Shown: positions 1 through 6,357 of the stretch, one piece after another
Numbering within the stretch: the stretch's first letter is position 1
How the letters are laid out: each line of letters begins with the position of its first letter
DNA from: Lutacidiplasma sp049802875
Lineage (GTDB): Archaea; Thermoplasmatota; Thermoplasmata; Lutacidiplasmatales; UBA184
NCBI GenBank assembly: GCA_049802875.1
Contig: JBARNH010000050.1
Coordinates: 1 to 16,847 of the forward strand
DNA: 16,847 bases
Reading direction: 5' to 3'
The notes under the pieces: generated by a model
Databases searched by the model: none
Told to the model about the DNA's origin: nothing
The model's input: only the letters and a program-made list of their open reading frames with translations
Position numbers and translations under genes: made by a program

Positions 1-861
1 GCCGAAGCGGGGTCGCGGGCCGTGGTTCCGCCGAGAAGCCCGGCGCGCAAGGCGGCGACCGCGCCCGCGAATCCGTTCGCCGCCGAGCTCGTGCGACGGC
101 TCGCCCGGGTGAATCAGTGGGTCGAAGGCGCGGCGCCGCTGGGGATCCAAATCCCGCAACTTCCGGCCTGGGCGGAGGAGGCCGCCCGGACCTCGTGGAA
201 CCCCGAACCGTGGGCCGAGGCTGTCCGGGGGATCGAACGGATCGCCCAGAAACGGATCCTCGCCGGGTTCGAAGAGTGGCAGAAGCGGACGAAAGCGCGG
301 CTCACCCGGTTGGAAGCCTACGCGGTGGACAGCCGGCTCGAGCGCGACCAGATCGAGGACACCCTGCACGCGGCACGCACCGGCGACATTGCCCAGGCGC
401 TCTCCACGTTCCAGCAGGTCGACCGCGTCGTCGCGCTCAAGGAGCGTCACCTCGACCAGGCCCGCGAGGAGCTGGAACGAGTGGTCGCGCTCCTCCGCGA
501 CATGCAGGCGCTCGGGGTCGACCCGCCGCAGGACCCGACGTCGACCGAGAACGAGCTGGAGAGCGAGCTCCGCGCCGGGAAGCTCGCCCCGCTCAAGCAA
601 CAGATCCGCTCGCTGCGATTGCAGGCGGTGAACCGCCTGAAAGCGGGTCTCCCTCGGTACATCGCGGACTACGGGGACTACCTCCTCGACGAACGATCCC
701 ACGGGATCGCGACCGAGCTCGAGGCGACGGAGCTCGCCCGCGGGGCTCGGGAGTTCTTCCGCGGACACCCCGAAGAAGGACTGCGTCGGCTCCGCGCGCT
801 GCAGCAGTCGCACGGGGTGCCGCCGAATCGCTCGGGCCACTCCGCCACGGGCCGGCGCTAG
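1..861 (+). CDS. Coiled-coil protein of unknown function (5' end open at window edge)
   Basis: I do not recognise this protein. The frame is open to the left edge. The first start codon inside the window is GTG at 22, giving 279 residues, but no clear ribosome site precedes it, so the true start may lie outside. Counted from that GTG, residues about 65-165 are charged and heptad-like, rich in Glu, Arg, Leu and Ala, and should form long helices or a coiled coil. A second helical block follows at about 180-265 and the tail is basic and Ser/Gly-rich. There is no signal peptide, membrane span or cysteine motif, so a soluble cytoplasmic scaffold or assembly factor is likely. Its TAG stop overlaps the stop of the convergent acetyltransferase gene in the shared CTAG at 858-861. 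Codon use matches the neighbours, so it looks like a real gene. The function is unknown. Confidence 0.72.
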   Translation, partial: AEAGSRAVVPPRSPARKAATAPANPFAAELVRRLARVNQWVEGAAPLGIQIPQLPAWAEEAARTSWNPEPWAEAVRGIERIAQKRILAGFEEWQKRTKARLTRLEAYAVDSRLERDQIEDTLHAARTGDIAQALSTFQQVDRVVALKERHLDQAREELERVVALLRDMQALGVDPPQDPTSTENELESELRAGKLAPLKQQIRSLRLQAVNRLKAGLPRYIADYGDYLLDERSHGIATELEATELARGAREFFRGHPEEGLRRLRALQQSHGVPPNRSGHSATGRR

Positions 862-1439
862 AGGATCCGCTCGAACAGGTGGACGTCCTCGTTCCACTCG
901 TGCTTGTGGAAGACGCCGCACTCGGCGAAGCCGACCTTCTTGAACAGCGCGGCCGCGGCCGTGAATCGGGAGAGGCCGTCCGCCCATACCTGGGCCGCGT
1001 GGGCGTGACGCGCCCACTCGATGCCCGCGGCGATCAGCGCCGTCCCGATCCCCTTCCGTCGGGCGTCCGGGTCGACCGCGAGGTGGACCAGATGGCAGTT
1101 CCCGTGGGCGACCTCGCAGCCGACGACGCCGAGCAATCGGCCGTCGCGACGGGCGGCGAAGTACGTGACGCCCTCCATCCAGCTCGTGAACTCGAGCGGC
1201 GTCGGTTGCCAGGACTTCACCAGCTCGACGGGAAGGCCGGGATGGGGCGGGGCGTCCCAGACCCGGCGGTAGAGCGCACAGATCTCGGGAACGTCCTGAT
1301 GCGTGATCCGTTCCACGACCACCGACGCCGCGGCCGGCTTCTCGAGGGCGCCGGCCGTCCGCTCCCCTTCCCGGTCCGACCCGTGCAACGCCGCCACGCT
1401 ACGAACTCCGGTGAAGCACGGTGGCGCGACCACGCGCAC
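858..1439 (-). CDS. GNAT-family N-acetyltransferase
   Basis: This is a probable acetyl-CoA-dependent N-acetyltransferase of the GNAT fold, acting on an unknown amine. The acetyl-CoA loop is clear: HLAVDPDARRKGIGTALI carries the R-x-x-G-x-G/A type signature, with the beta-4 strand just before it and a long helix after. The C-terminal part (AAALFKKVGFAECG) matches the usual GNAT end, where an aromatic or hydrophobic patch follows a 'F/Y-x-x-x-G-F' element. GTG at 1439 gives 193 residues. The recognisable fold begins only near residue 41, so an internal GTG near 1322 or 1316 is a possible alternative start giving the family's usual ~150 residues. It lies 44 bases downstream of asnS on the same strand and could be a read-through partner. 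Its stop overlaps that of the preceding plus-strand gene. The substrate cannot be read from sequence. Confidence 0.85.
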   Translation of the reverse strand: MRVVAPPCFTGVRSVAALHGSDREGERTAGALEKPAAASVVVERITHQDVPEICALYRRVWDAPPHPGLPVELVKSWQPTPLEFTSWMEGVTYFAARRDGRLLGVVGCEVAHGNCHLVHLAVDPDARRKGIGTALIAAGIEWARHAHAAQVWADGLSRFTAAAALFKKVGFAECGVFHKHEWNEDVHLFERIL

Positions 1440-1483
1440 CCTCGCTCTTGAACCTTACCCCCGGAAGCGGCGCCCGCGGCCCG

Positions 1484-2788
1484 CTACGGAGTGTGCCGCG
1501 ACGGCGTTCTCGGGAACGGCGTCGTCTCTCGGATGTGCTCGCGGCGGAGCATCCACCGCAGCACCCGCTCGACGCCGAGCCCGAAGCCGGCGTGCGGCAC
1601 GTTCCCGTGCCGGCGGAGATCAAGGTACCACTCGTACTCCTCGGGGTTCGCGCCGATCTCCTCGATCCGTTGCCGCAGCGCCTCGAGGTTCGTCTCACGG
1701 CACGAGGCTCCGACCATCTCGCCGTACCCCTCGGGGGCCAACAGGTCGGCCGCCTCGACCGTTCGAGCGTCGGCCGGCGACCGGGCCATGTAGAACGCCT
1801 TGAGCTCCCGAGGGAAATGCGTGACGAAGAGCGGGAGCTGGGACTCGAGCGTCAGCGCCCGTTCCTCGGCGGTCGCGAGGTCGCTGCCCCAGTGGACGGG
1901 GAACCCCTGCCCGACCAACCGGGCGATCGCCTCCTCGTAGGAAAGGCGGGGGAACGGGGCGCGGAGCGCGAGCAGCTCCTCGGGCGCCCGTCCCAACAGC
2001 CGCAGTTCGGTCGGACGACGCTCGGCGACGTGGTGACAGATCGCGGTGACCATTCGCTCCGTGAAGTCGATCAGCTCGTTGAGGTCGCACCACGCGAGCT
2101 CGACCTCGAGGTGTTGGTACTCGGTGAGGTGACGCGGGGTCCGGGACTTCTCCGCCCGGAACGACGGGGTGAGCGCGTAGACGCGTTCGTGAGGGGAGAG
2201 CATCGCCTCGAGATACAGCTGCGCGCTCTGCGAGAGGTAGCCGGGTCGTCCGAAGTAGTCGATCGTGAACGCCTCCGCTCCCCCCTCGGCCGGGTTGCCG
2301 GTGAGGATCGGCGGCGTCACCTCGAGCACCGCTTCGGCGTCCAGGAACTCCCGCAACGCCCGCAGAAGCTCCGCCTTGATCCGGAACGTGGCGACGTGCT
2401 CCTCCGAGCGGATCACGAGGTGGCGTTTGTCGAGACGGAATTCCTCGGTCTGTTCCTGGAAGATCGGGAACGGCTGGCCGGCGTCCCGAATCGTGACGAC
2501 CCGGGCGCGCACCTCCCGACCCCCGGGGGCGCGGGGGTCGTCCGCGACGGTCCCTTCCACCTCGATCGCTCCCTCGACCTGCACATGCTCCGTCGCGTCG
2601 AACGATTCGGGGCCGAGCACGTCCTTCTTCCCGGTCACCTGGACCGTACCGGTCCGGTCCCGCAGGAGCAGGAAGAGAATCCCGCCCGACGAGCGCGACC
2701 GCTGCACCCACCCGCGGACGTGTACGTTCCGGCCGAGCGATTCGGGGTCAAAGATCCGCGCGATCGGGTCGACCGCGGGAGGGCTCAT
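1484..2788 (-). CDS. asnS: Asparaginyl-tRNA synthetase (class IIb)
   Basis: This enzyme charges tRNA-Asn with asparagine in the cytoplasm using ATP. The 434-residue protein has the archaeal layout: an N-terminal OB-fold anticodon-binding domain (about residues 10-110, including the hydrophobic strand GGILFLLLRDRTGTVQVTG), a hinge, then the class II catalytic core. Motif 2 reads SFRAEKSRTPRHLTEYQHLE, and motif 3 is GFGLGVERVLRW at 401-412, followed by the C-terminal REHIRETTPFPRTPSR. The SVPHSGFGLG-type context (here NVPHAGFGLGVER) and the FPRTP ending favour AsnRS over archaeal AspRS, which usually has GGWGLGLER and FPRDP; this is the main residual doubt. ATG at 2788 is chosen because it overlaps the tfs stop as ATGA (2785-2788), giving translational coupling. 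The open frame continues further upstream only as a shadow of tfs. Confidence 0.93.
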   Translation of the reverse strand: MSPPAVDPIARIFDPESLGRNVHVRGWVQRSRSSGGILFLLLRDRTGTVQVTGKKDVLGPESFDATEHVQVEGAIEVEGTVADDPRAPGGREVRARVVTIRDAGQPFPIFQEQTEEFRLDKRHLVIRSEEHVATFRIKAELLRALREFLDAEAVLEVTPPILTGNPAEGGAEAFTIDYFGRPGYLSQSAQLYLEAMLSPHERVYALTPSFRAEKSRTPRHLTEYQHLEVELAWCDLNELIDFTERMVTAICHHVAERRPTELRLLGRAPEELLALRAPFPRLSYEEAIARLVGQGFPVHWGSDLATAEERALTLESQLPLFVTHFPRELKAFYMARSPADARTVEAADLLAPEGYGEMVGASCRETNLEALRQRIEEIGANPEEYEWYLDLRRHGNVPHAGFGLGVERVLRWMLRREHIRETTPFPRTPSRHTP

Positions 2789-3093
2789 TGATACTCTCGC
2801 CACTTGTAGCCGCACTTCGTGCACTCGAAGATCCGGGTCTCGGGCTCGTCCGACCCGCGGGTCTGACGGAGGACCCAGTACGCCTTCGTGTTGCCGCACT
2901 TCGCGCACAGCTCGTCCGCCGTCGGGAGCGTCACGGTCTTCGTGTCGACGACCGCCATCTCCCGGCCCGCCGGCGTCGAACGTCCGACCTCGACCCCTCG
3001 GCCGAGGGGGACCTTCTTCCCGCACGCCGAACATTTCCAGACGCCGGCGGCCCGGTCGGGTCGCATCAGTCGTTTACAGTTAGGACAGAACAT
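2785..3093 (-). CDS. tfs: Transcription factor S (archaeal TFIIS/Rpb9-like cleavage factor)
   Basis: TFS rescues backtracked RNA polymerase by stimulating cleavage of the transcript 3' end. With ATG at 3093 the protein is 102 residues, the usual size. The N-terminal zinc ribbon uses C3, C6, C21 and C24, and the C-terminal ribbon uses C63, C66, C91 and C94. The acidic pair D82-E83 in RGSDEPETR is the catalytic dipeptide that enters the polymerase secondary channel, so this copy should be cleavage-active rather than an inhibitory paralogue. A GTG at 3108 is in frame, but ATG 3093 starts directly at the conserved MFCPNC. It also sits about 30 bases from the TATA-like box at 3118-3127, implying a nearly leaderless message. 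The gene overlaps asnS by four bases and heads a tfs-asnS operon. Confidence 0.95.
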   Translation of the reverse strand: MFCPNCKRLMRPDRAAGVWKCSACGKKVPLGRGVEVGRSTPAGREMAVVDTKTVTLPTADELCAKCGNTKAYWVLRQTRGSDEPETRIFECTKCGYKWREYQ

Positions 3094-3117
3094 GGAGCTC
3101 CGCAACACCGGGCGGAC

Positions 3118-3127
3118 GGTATTTAAG
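3118..3127 (-). promoter_or_regulatory. TATA-like box of the tfs-asnS operon
   Basis: Read on the minus strand the box is CTTAAATACC, an A/T island in very GC-rich DNA, centred about 30 bases before the tfs ATG at 3093. Transcription would start only a few bases before that ATG. It lies in the 52-base gap between tfs and purD, so tfs need not depend on purD transcription. Confidence 0.6.
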
Positions 3128-3145
3128 GATGGGCGGGCGGGATGG

Positions 3146-4552
3146 CTATCCGATCAGCTGCTCGGCAGTACCGGCGCTCGACGGAGGCGCCGCGGCCGGG
3201 GCGACGCTCAGCGGAAGGGGCGACGGTTTCGCCCCGGGGGCGCGCAGTTGACGCATATGCTCCACCCGCCGGGAGAGGTCGTCCTTCGTGCCGATGTCGT
3301 GGCGGACGTAGAACTCGCCCCGCACGTGTCGCAGCGCGGCTTCCACCCTCGCACCGGCTTCGTGGATCGCGCTCGCTTCCCCGACGAGCGCGACGCCCCG
3401 AGACTGACCGAGCCGCACGGTTCCGGGACCGGCGGCCTCGACCGAGCCGTAGAGCACGTGGACCCCTTCATCCTCCACCGCGACCGAGTCGATCTCGAGC
3501 AGACCACCGGGTTTCGGTCGGTCCCCGTACCCGGGGGGCACGAGGTACTTCACCACGGTGGAACGCAGCCGGAAACGGACGAGGTTCGGGTCGACCCGAC
3601 CCGTGGCGACGCCGAAGAGGAGGTCCGCGAAGTTCCCTTCTTCGTAGAGCGTCAGCGCGTTGATCCCCTCCGGGTCCCCGAATCGGGCGTTGTACTCGAC
3701 CAGCACCGGGCCGCGGGCGGTGAGCATGAACCCGCCGTACAGGATCCCCCGGTAGGAGATCCCCTCCGCTCGGAGCGCCTCGACCGTTTTCCGGACGATC
3801 TCCACCGCCGCGTCGCGGTCGGCCGACGGGAGGAAGGGGAGGAGGTGGTCGCGCTGGGAGTAGGACCCCATCCCACCCGTATTCCCTCCGCGGTTTCCCT
3901 CGAGGGCGCGCTTGAAGTCCTGCACCGCGGGCATCGGGTAGACCCCGTTGTCGGTGACGAACGCCATCTGGCTGAACTCCTCCCCTTCGAGCTTCTCTTC
4001 GAGGAGGACTCGGCCGCCTTGGACGAGAATGGACTTGGCATACGCGGCTCCGTCCCGGGGCTCCGTGAAATCCGACCCTTGGACCCAGACTCCCTTCCCG
4101 GCGGTGAGCCCGTCCGGCTTGACGACGAACGGACCGACGAATTCTTCGACCGCGCGGTCGACCTCTTCGACCGAGGCCGGGCTCGCGAGTTTCGGCGACG
4201 CGAGGATCCCGTGACGCGCCAGGAGCTCCCGGCAGAACAGCTTCGACGATTCGATCCTCGCCCCGTCGCGGGACGGGCCCATCGTAGGGACCTCGGCCGC
4301 CCGGAGCGCGTCCGCGACGCCCGCCGCCAGCGGGGCCTCGGGCCCCACCACCGCGACCGCGACGTGTTGCTGGCGGGCGAACTCCACCACCCTCGACGGA
4401 TCGGTCGGGTCGGCCCGGACGAACTCCCTCGCGATCCGGTCGAGCCCGGGGTTCGCGTTCGAGCTCAAGACCACGACCTCGGCGGTCGCCCGTTCGAGTG
4501 CCATCGCGATGGCGTGCTCGCGGGCACCGCCTCCGACGACGAGGAACTTCAT
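3146..4552 (-). CDS. purD: Phosphoribosylamine--glycine ligase (GARS)
   Basis: PurD joins glycine to 5-phosphoribosylamine with ATP, the second step of de novo purine synthesis. The 468-residue protein opens with the GARS N domain, FLVVGGGAREHAIA, including the G-G-G-A-R-E-H signature. An ATP-grasp core follows with FVVKPDGLTAGKGV, the family signature GGNTGGMGSYS, and the metal/ATP site VLVEYNARFGDPEG with its R-F-G-D-P-E element. A C-terminal GARS domain runs to about residue 430. ATG at 4552 is chosen because it starts exactly at the conserved first strand; the open frame further upstream is spurious and overlaps rpoL. The last ~35 residues are a Pro/Ala/Ser-rich tail, absent from typical PurD and probably disordered. 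The gene is divergent from rpoL, has its own TATA-like box, and no other pur gene is in the window. Confidence 0.96.
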   Translation of the reverse strand: MKFLVVGGGAREHAIAMALERATAEVVVLSSNANPGLDRIAREFVRADPTDPSRVVEFARQQHVAVAVVGPEAPLAAGVADALRAAEVPTMGPSRDGARIESSKLFCRELLARHGILASPKLASPASVEEVDRAVEEFVGPFVVKPDGLTAGKGVWVQGSDFTEPRDGAAYAKSILVQGGRVLLEEKLEGEEFSQMAFVTDNGVYPMPAVQDFKRALEGNRGGNTGGMGSYSQRDHLLPFLPSADRDAAVEIVRKTVEALRAEGISYRGILYGGFMLTARGPVLVEYNARFGDPEGINALTLYEEGNFADLLFGVATGRVDPNLVRFRLRSTVVKYLVPPGYGDRPKPGGLLEIDSVAVEDEGVHVLYGSVEAAGPGTVRLGQSRGVALVGEASAIHEAGARVEAALRHVRGEFYVRHDIGTKDDLSRRVEHMRQLRAPGAKPSPLPLSVAPAAAPPSSAGTAEQLIG

Positions 4553-4580
4553 CCGACCCCTTCGCCCGGAGGCTGCGAGA

Positions 4581-4589
4581 GTTATATCC
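4581..4589 (-). promoter_or_regulatory. TATA-like box of purD
   Basis: The minus-strand sequence GGATATAAC is centred about 33 bases before the purD ATG at 4552. It sits in the 132-base purD-rpoL divergent intergenic region, which contains a separate box for each direction. The rest of that region (4590-4642) is GC-rich with no other signal that I can support. Confidence 0.55.
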
Positions 4590-4642
4590 GCGTCGGACCG
4601 ACGGCGGACGCGATCCACCGGCGGTGGCCCGGTTCCGCCACG

Positions 4643-4650
4643 CTTAAGAA
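4643..4650 (+). promoter_or_regulatory. TATA-like box of rpoL-kptA
   Basis: CTTAAGAA is centred about 38 bases before the rpoL ATG at 4685, giving a predicted short leader of roughly 10-14 bases. The spacing resembles that seen for the hef gene in this window. Confidence 0.5.
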
Positions 4651-4684
4651 CCGACCGAAGGTGGCCCGACGCCCGGTGCATTCG

Positions 4685-4972
4685 ATGGAGCTGCGCGTCG
4701 TCGAAAAGAGCAACGACCTGCTTCGGGTCGAGCTGCCCCGCGGCGAAGAGACCCTGCTGATCCCGCTCGTCGAGGCGCTCCAGAAGGAAGAGAAGGTCGT
4801 CGAGGCGCGGTACTACCTCGGGCACCCCTACCTCGAACGGCCGACGCTCGTGCTCAAGACCAAGGGGGAGAAGCCCCAACAGGTCCTGAAGCGAGTCCTG
4901 AAGGACCTCGCCGACCTGTACGGAGACCTGCTGACCGACTTCGACAAGAAGGCGGACAAGGTCAAGGCGTAA
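4685..4972 (+). CDS. rpoL: DNA-directed RNA polymerase subunit L (Rpo11)
   Basis: Rpo11/L is the archaeal counterpart of eukaryotic Rpb11 and of the bacterial alpha N-terminal domain. It pairs with Rpo3/D to nucleate polymerase assembly. The 95-residue product has the family length and pattern: a first strand MELRVVEKSNDLLRVEL, the loop and helix with HTLL-like character (GEETLLIPLVEALQ), then strands around EARYYLGHPYLERPTLVLKTKG. The last of these matches the conserved 'HP....P...(I/L)KT.G' core, and a long amphipathic C-terminal helix follows. ATG at 4685 is used because upstream extension would run through the promoter. It is the first gene of a likely two-gene unit with kptA, which begins 17 bases after the rpoL stop. 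Confidence 0.9.
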   Translation: MELRVVEKSNDLLRVELPRGEETLLIPLVEALQKEEKVVEARYYLGHPYLERPTLVLKTKGEKPQQVLKRVLKDLADLYGDLLTDFDKKADKVKA

Positions 4973-4988
4973 CGGGAGCGCGGCCGCG

Positions 4989-5663
4989 ATGCTGAAGGAG
5001 TGCGCCCAACACGGGTACTTCCGCGCGGAGGCGTGCCCCGTCTGCGGCCAACCCGGCAAGTTCCTCATGAACGACCGGGAGCTCGACCATCTCGGTCGGA
5101 TCCTGACGGGGATCCTCCGTCACTTCCCCGACCGCTACCAGCTTCCGATCGACGCGCGCGGGTGGGTCTCGCTCCCCGCGATCGTCCGCGCGATCGGCCA
5201 GAAGCACCCGGCGTACCACTGGCTACGGACCCAGCACCTGGTCGCGATTGCCGAGACCGACGCGAAGGGCCGGTACGAGGTCCGTGAAGACCGCATCCGT
5301 GCCACGTATGCCCATACCGTCGAGGTCGACCTGGACCTCCCGACGGAGAACATCCCCGACCGACTCTACTATCCCGTCACGACGGAGGAGGTCGCGATCG
5401 TCCTCGAGGTCGGGCTCAGGCCGTCCGACCGCAAGAAGGTCCACCTCTCCAAGACCGCTGCCGACGCCCACTCCGCCGGGTCGGTACGCACCCCCCAACC
5501 GGTCATCCTCGAGGTCGATGCCCAGAAGGCCCGCATGGCCGGCATCGTGATCATGCAGGCCGGGAAGACCGTCTTCCTCGTCAACCAGGTGCCACCGGAG
5601 TACCTGCGTCGCGTGGAGTTTGCCCCACCGGCCGACACGCCCCCCGCTGCCGCGGCGGACTAG
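4989..5663 (+). CDS. kptA: RNA 2'-phosphotransferase, Tpt1/KptA family
   Basis: KptA transfers an RNA 2'-phosphate to NAD+, forming ADP-ribose 1'',2''-cyclic phosphate and nicotinamide. Archaeal splicing leaves no 2'-phosphate; reported KptA activity on tRNA carrying 2'-phosphouridine at position 47 offers a role. The 224-residue protein starts with a small Cys/His segment (C5, H8, C16, C19) typical of archaeal members. The RNA lobe carries R44-H45 in GILRHFP, then R104 in RIRATYAHT (matching RANQGHS). The NAD lobe has VHLSKT at 151-156, R167 in SVRTPQP and the end VNQVPPEYL. The four positions R44, H45, R104 and R167 fit the known Arg-His-Arg-Arg catalytic set. The usual HGT motif is replaced by YPVT (128-131). 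A GGGAG lies 10 bases before the ATG, consistent with translation within the rpoL operon. Confidence 0.93.
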   Translation: MLKECAQHGYFRAEACPVCGQPGKFLMNDRELDHLGRILTGILRHFPDRYQLPIDARGWVSLPAIVRAIGQKHPAYHWLRTQHLVAIAETDAKGRYEVREDRIRATYAHTVEVDLDLPTENIPDRLYYPVTTEEVAIVLEVGLRPSDRKKVHLSKTAADAHSAGSVRTPQPVILEVDAQKARMAGIVIMQAGKTVFLVNQVPPEYLRRVEFAPPADTPPAAAAD

Positions 5664-6286
5664 ACGCCGCCGTCCTCGGCGACGTTCGACTCGTACACCG
5701 TCGCGATGTACACCTCGATCGTGATCCCGCTCGACGAGGGCAGCGGGTTCGTGAAGACGAAGTAGTAGACGTCCGTGTACGCGGCGGAGAAGACGATCGC
5801 GCCGTCCCAGCCCGGCGTGTTGGTCCATTGGGCTCCGGACGAGCCGGTACCGTTCGTGAACCACGACCACTCGCTGGAATTGTAGACCGCGACGTCGATG
5901 TCCATGCCGGGGGGGTTCATCGCGCTGTAGTTGCCCTGGATGTAGTCGCCGCCGGTGATGTTCCCCGAGATGACGGTGTAGTTCCCCGGTCCGATCAGGT
6001 AGGACCCCGACGTCGTGAGCGGGTCCGGCACGGTCGGCGGTCCGGCCAGCACCGCCGCGACCAAGGTGTACGCGAGGGCGAGGGCCGCTCCCACCACGAT
6101 GACGGACCGGAGGGTGGCGGTCCACCGGATCCTACGGCGGATCGACTTCGGCGCGGCCGCGACCCGTCCGGCCGGGACCAGATCGGTGGCGCCACAGATC
6201 GGGCACTTTGCCGCGCCCTCGGGTACGGCCACGCCGCAAAAGCCGCAGAACCCCCAGGTCCCCGGTGCCGGCTCGGAGTCCGTCAT
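5660..6286 (-). CDS. Zinc-ribbon, single-pass membrane protein with a glycosylatable outer domain
   Basis: I recognise the architecture but not a named family. An N-terminal zinc ribbon uses C14, C17, C28 and C31 (CGFCG...CPICG). A basic stretch follows (KSIRRRIRW, 47-55), then one hydrophobic span at about 61-80, and a ~125-residue C-terminal domain rich in Gly, Ser, Asn, Thr and aromatics that looks beta-rich. The positive-inside rule puts the zinc ribbon in the cytoplasm and the C-terminal domain outside. That outer domain carries five N-x-S/T sequons (N102, N109, N119, N136, N145), consistent with archaeal N-glycosylation. Zinc ribbon plus membrane span plus outer sandwich proteins are common in Thermoplasmatota genomes; their function is generally unknown. 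ATG at 6286 begins shortly before the ribbon. The stop overlaps that of kptA in CTAG. Confidence 0.82.
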   Translation of the reverse strand: MTDSEPAPGTWGFCGFCGVAVPEGAAKCPICGATDLVPAGRVAAAPKSIRRRIRWTATLRSVIVVGAALALAYTLVAAVLAGPPTVPDPLTTSGSYLIGPGNYTVISGNITGGDYIQGNYSAMNPPGMDIDVAVYNSSEWSWFTNGTGSSGAQWTNTPGWDGAIVFSAAYTDVYYFVFTNPLPSSSGITIEVYIATVYESNVAEDGGV

Positions 6287-6310
6287 GGCCGCCCGACGAC
6301 CGAGGGGGGG

Positions 6311-6319
6311 CCTTTTCGG
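6311..6319 (-). promoter_or_regulatory. Weak TATA-like box before the zinc-ribbon membrane protein
   Basis: On the minus strand the sequence reads CCGAAAAGG, the only A-rich patch in the 71-base gap after the aldehyde dehydrogenase gene. It is centred about 29 bases before the ATG at 6286. It is a poor match to an archaeal TATA box, so the gene could instead be read from the upstream operon. Confidence 0.25.
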
Positions 6320-6357
6320 CTTTCGTACGAACCGAGGGGGGTACGTCCCCTACCGGT

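Noticed and set aside
117..1451. 444-residue plus-strand frame across the first gene and the acetyltransferase
   Set aside because: It is Arg/Pro/Gly-rich shadow sequence. The coiled-coil frame and the GNAT frame explain the region better.
2517..2540. Inverted repeat CGACCCCC / GGGGGTCG with an 8-base loop
   Set aside because: It lies inside asnS where the codons encode a plausible DPRAPGG loop. Such GC palindromes are expected by chance here, and no promoter or operon end is nearby.
2788..3034. N-terminal extension of asnS to a start at 3034
   Set aside because: The extension is an out-of-frame reading of tfs, and the OB-fold begins just after ATG 2788.
2888..4972. 694-residue plus-strand open frame opposite purD
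   Set aside because: It is antisense to a clear PurD and becomes meaningful only where it enters rpoL at 4685. The upstream part is Arg/Pro/Asp-rich shadow sequence typical of GC-rich antisense frames.
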